Shown: positions 5,423 through 5,445 of the stretch, in pieces
Layout of the letters: every line of letters starts with the position of its first letter
Position numbering within the stretch: position 1 is the stretch's first letter
Source of the DNA: Pseudomonadota bacterium
GTDB taxonomy: Bacteria; Pseudomonadota; Alphaproteobacteria; ATCC43930; CGMCC-115725
Length of the DNA stretch: 5,445 bases
NCBI GenBank assembly: GCA_021790295.1
Contig: JAJYIC010000192.1
Span: forward strand, 1 to 5,445
Direction of reading: 5' to 3'
Position numbers and translations under genes: made by a program
Notes under the pieces: generated by a model
What the model was told of the DNA's origin: nothing
The model's database searches: none
The model's input: the letters and a program-made list of their open reading frames with translations, nothing else

Positions 5423-5445
5423 AAAAAATCCCGGCCCGCCGGGCC
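5423..5445 (-). terminator. Intrinsic terminator of a gene to the right (may be cut by the edge)
   Basis: On the minus strand GGCCC (5445-5441) can pair with GGGCC (5437-5433). Alternatively CCCGG (5443-5439) can pair with CCGGG (5434-5430), followed by A and six T (5428-5423). A GC stem directly before a T-run is the classic Rho-independent form. It would end a minus-strand gene lying outside the window, making rfbF the start of a new transcription unit. Confidence 0.6.

Overview
The window looks like a piece of an alphaproteobacterial chromosome. It is GC-rich, its YajQ protein has the look of the alphaproteobacterial form, and its genes belong to Gram-negative surface-polysaccharide metabolism. 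The genus cannot be fixed from the sequence alone. Almost all of the DNA is occupied by seven features that can be named: six protein genes and one tRNA gene. No mobile element, CRISPR array or rRNA is visible.

Left part, plus strand (1-1912): about 220 bases with no convincing gene lead to a short-chain dehydrogenase/reductase (SDR) gene. It starts at a TTG codon behind a near-perfect ribosome binding site and resembles the WbpV group of UDP-sugar reductases. Next comes yajQ, a small RNA/nucleotide-binding protein gene, and then a complete tRNA-Glu(CTC) gene with an encoded CCA end and a plausible promoter of its own.

Right part, minus strand (5313 down to 1953): four genes form one operon in the order rfbF (glucose-1-phosphate cytidylyltransferase), an SDR epimerase/dehydratase, an RmlC/RfbC-type cupin epimerase, and a second SDR that is probably a reductase. 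The gaps are 47, 5 and 3 bases. This reads as a nucleotide-sugar cassette: RfbF would activate glucose-1-phosphate to CDP-glucose, and the other three would oxidise, epimerise or reduce the sugar. The usual CDP-glucose 4,6-dehydratase (RfbG) is absent, so the end product is open. The operon converges on tRNA-Glu, with a GC-rich palindrome between them. At its promoter end, the right edge of the window carries the terminator of a further minus-strand gene, followed by an AT-rich stretch and a leader with hairpin/T-tract elements.

The most useful open questions are the real substrate of the cassette and whether its leader and internal hairpins regulate expression. I see no clear sign of a wholly new system.
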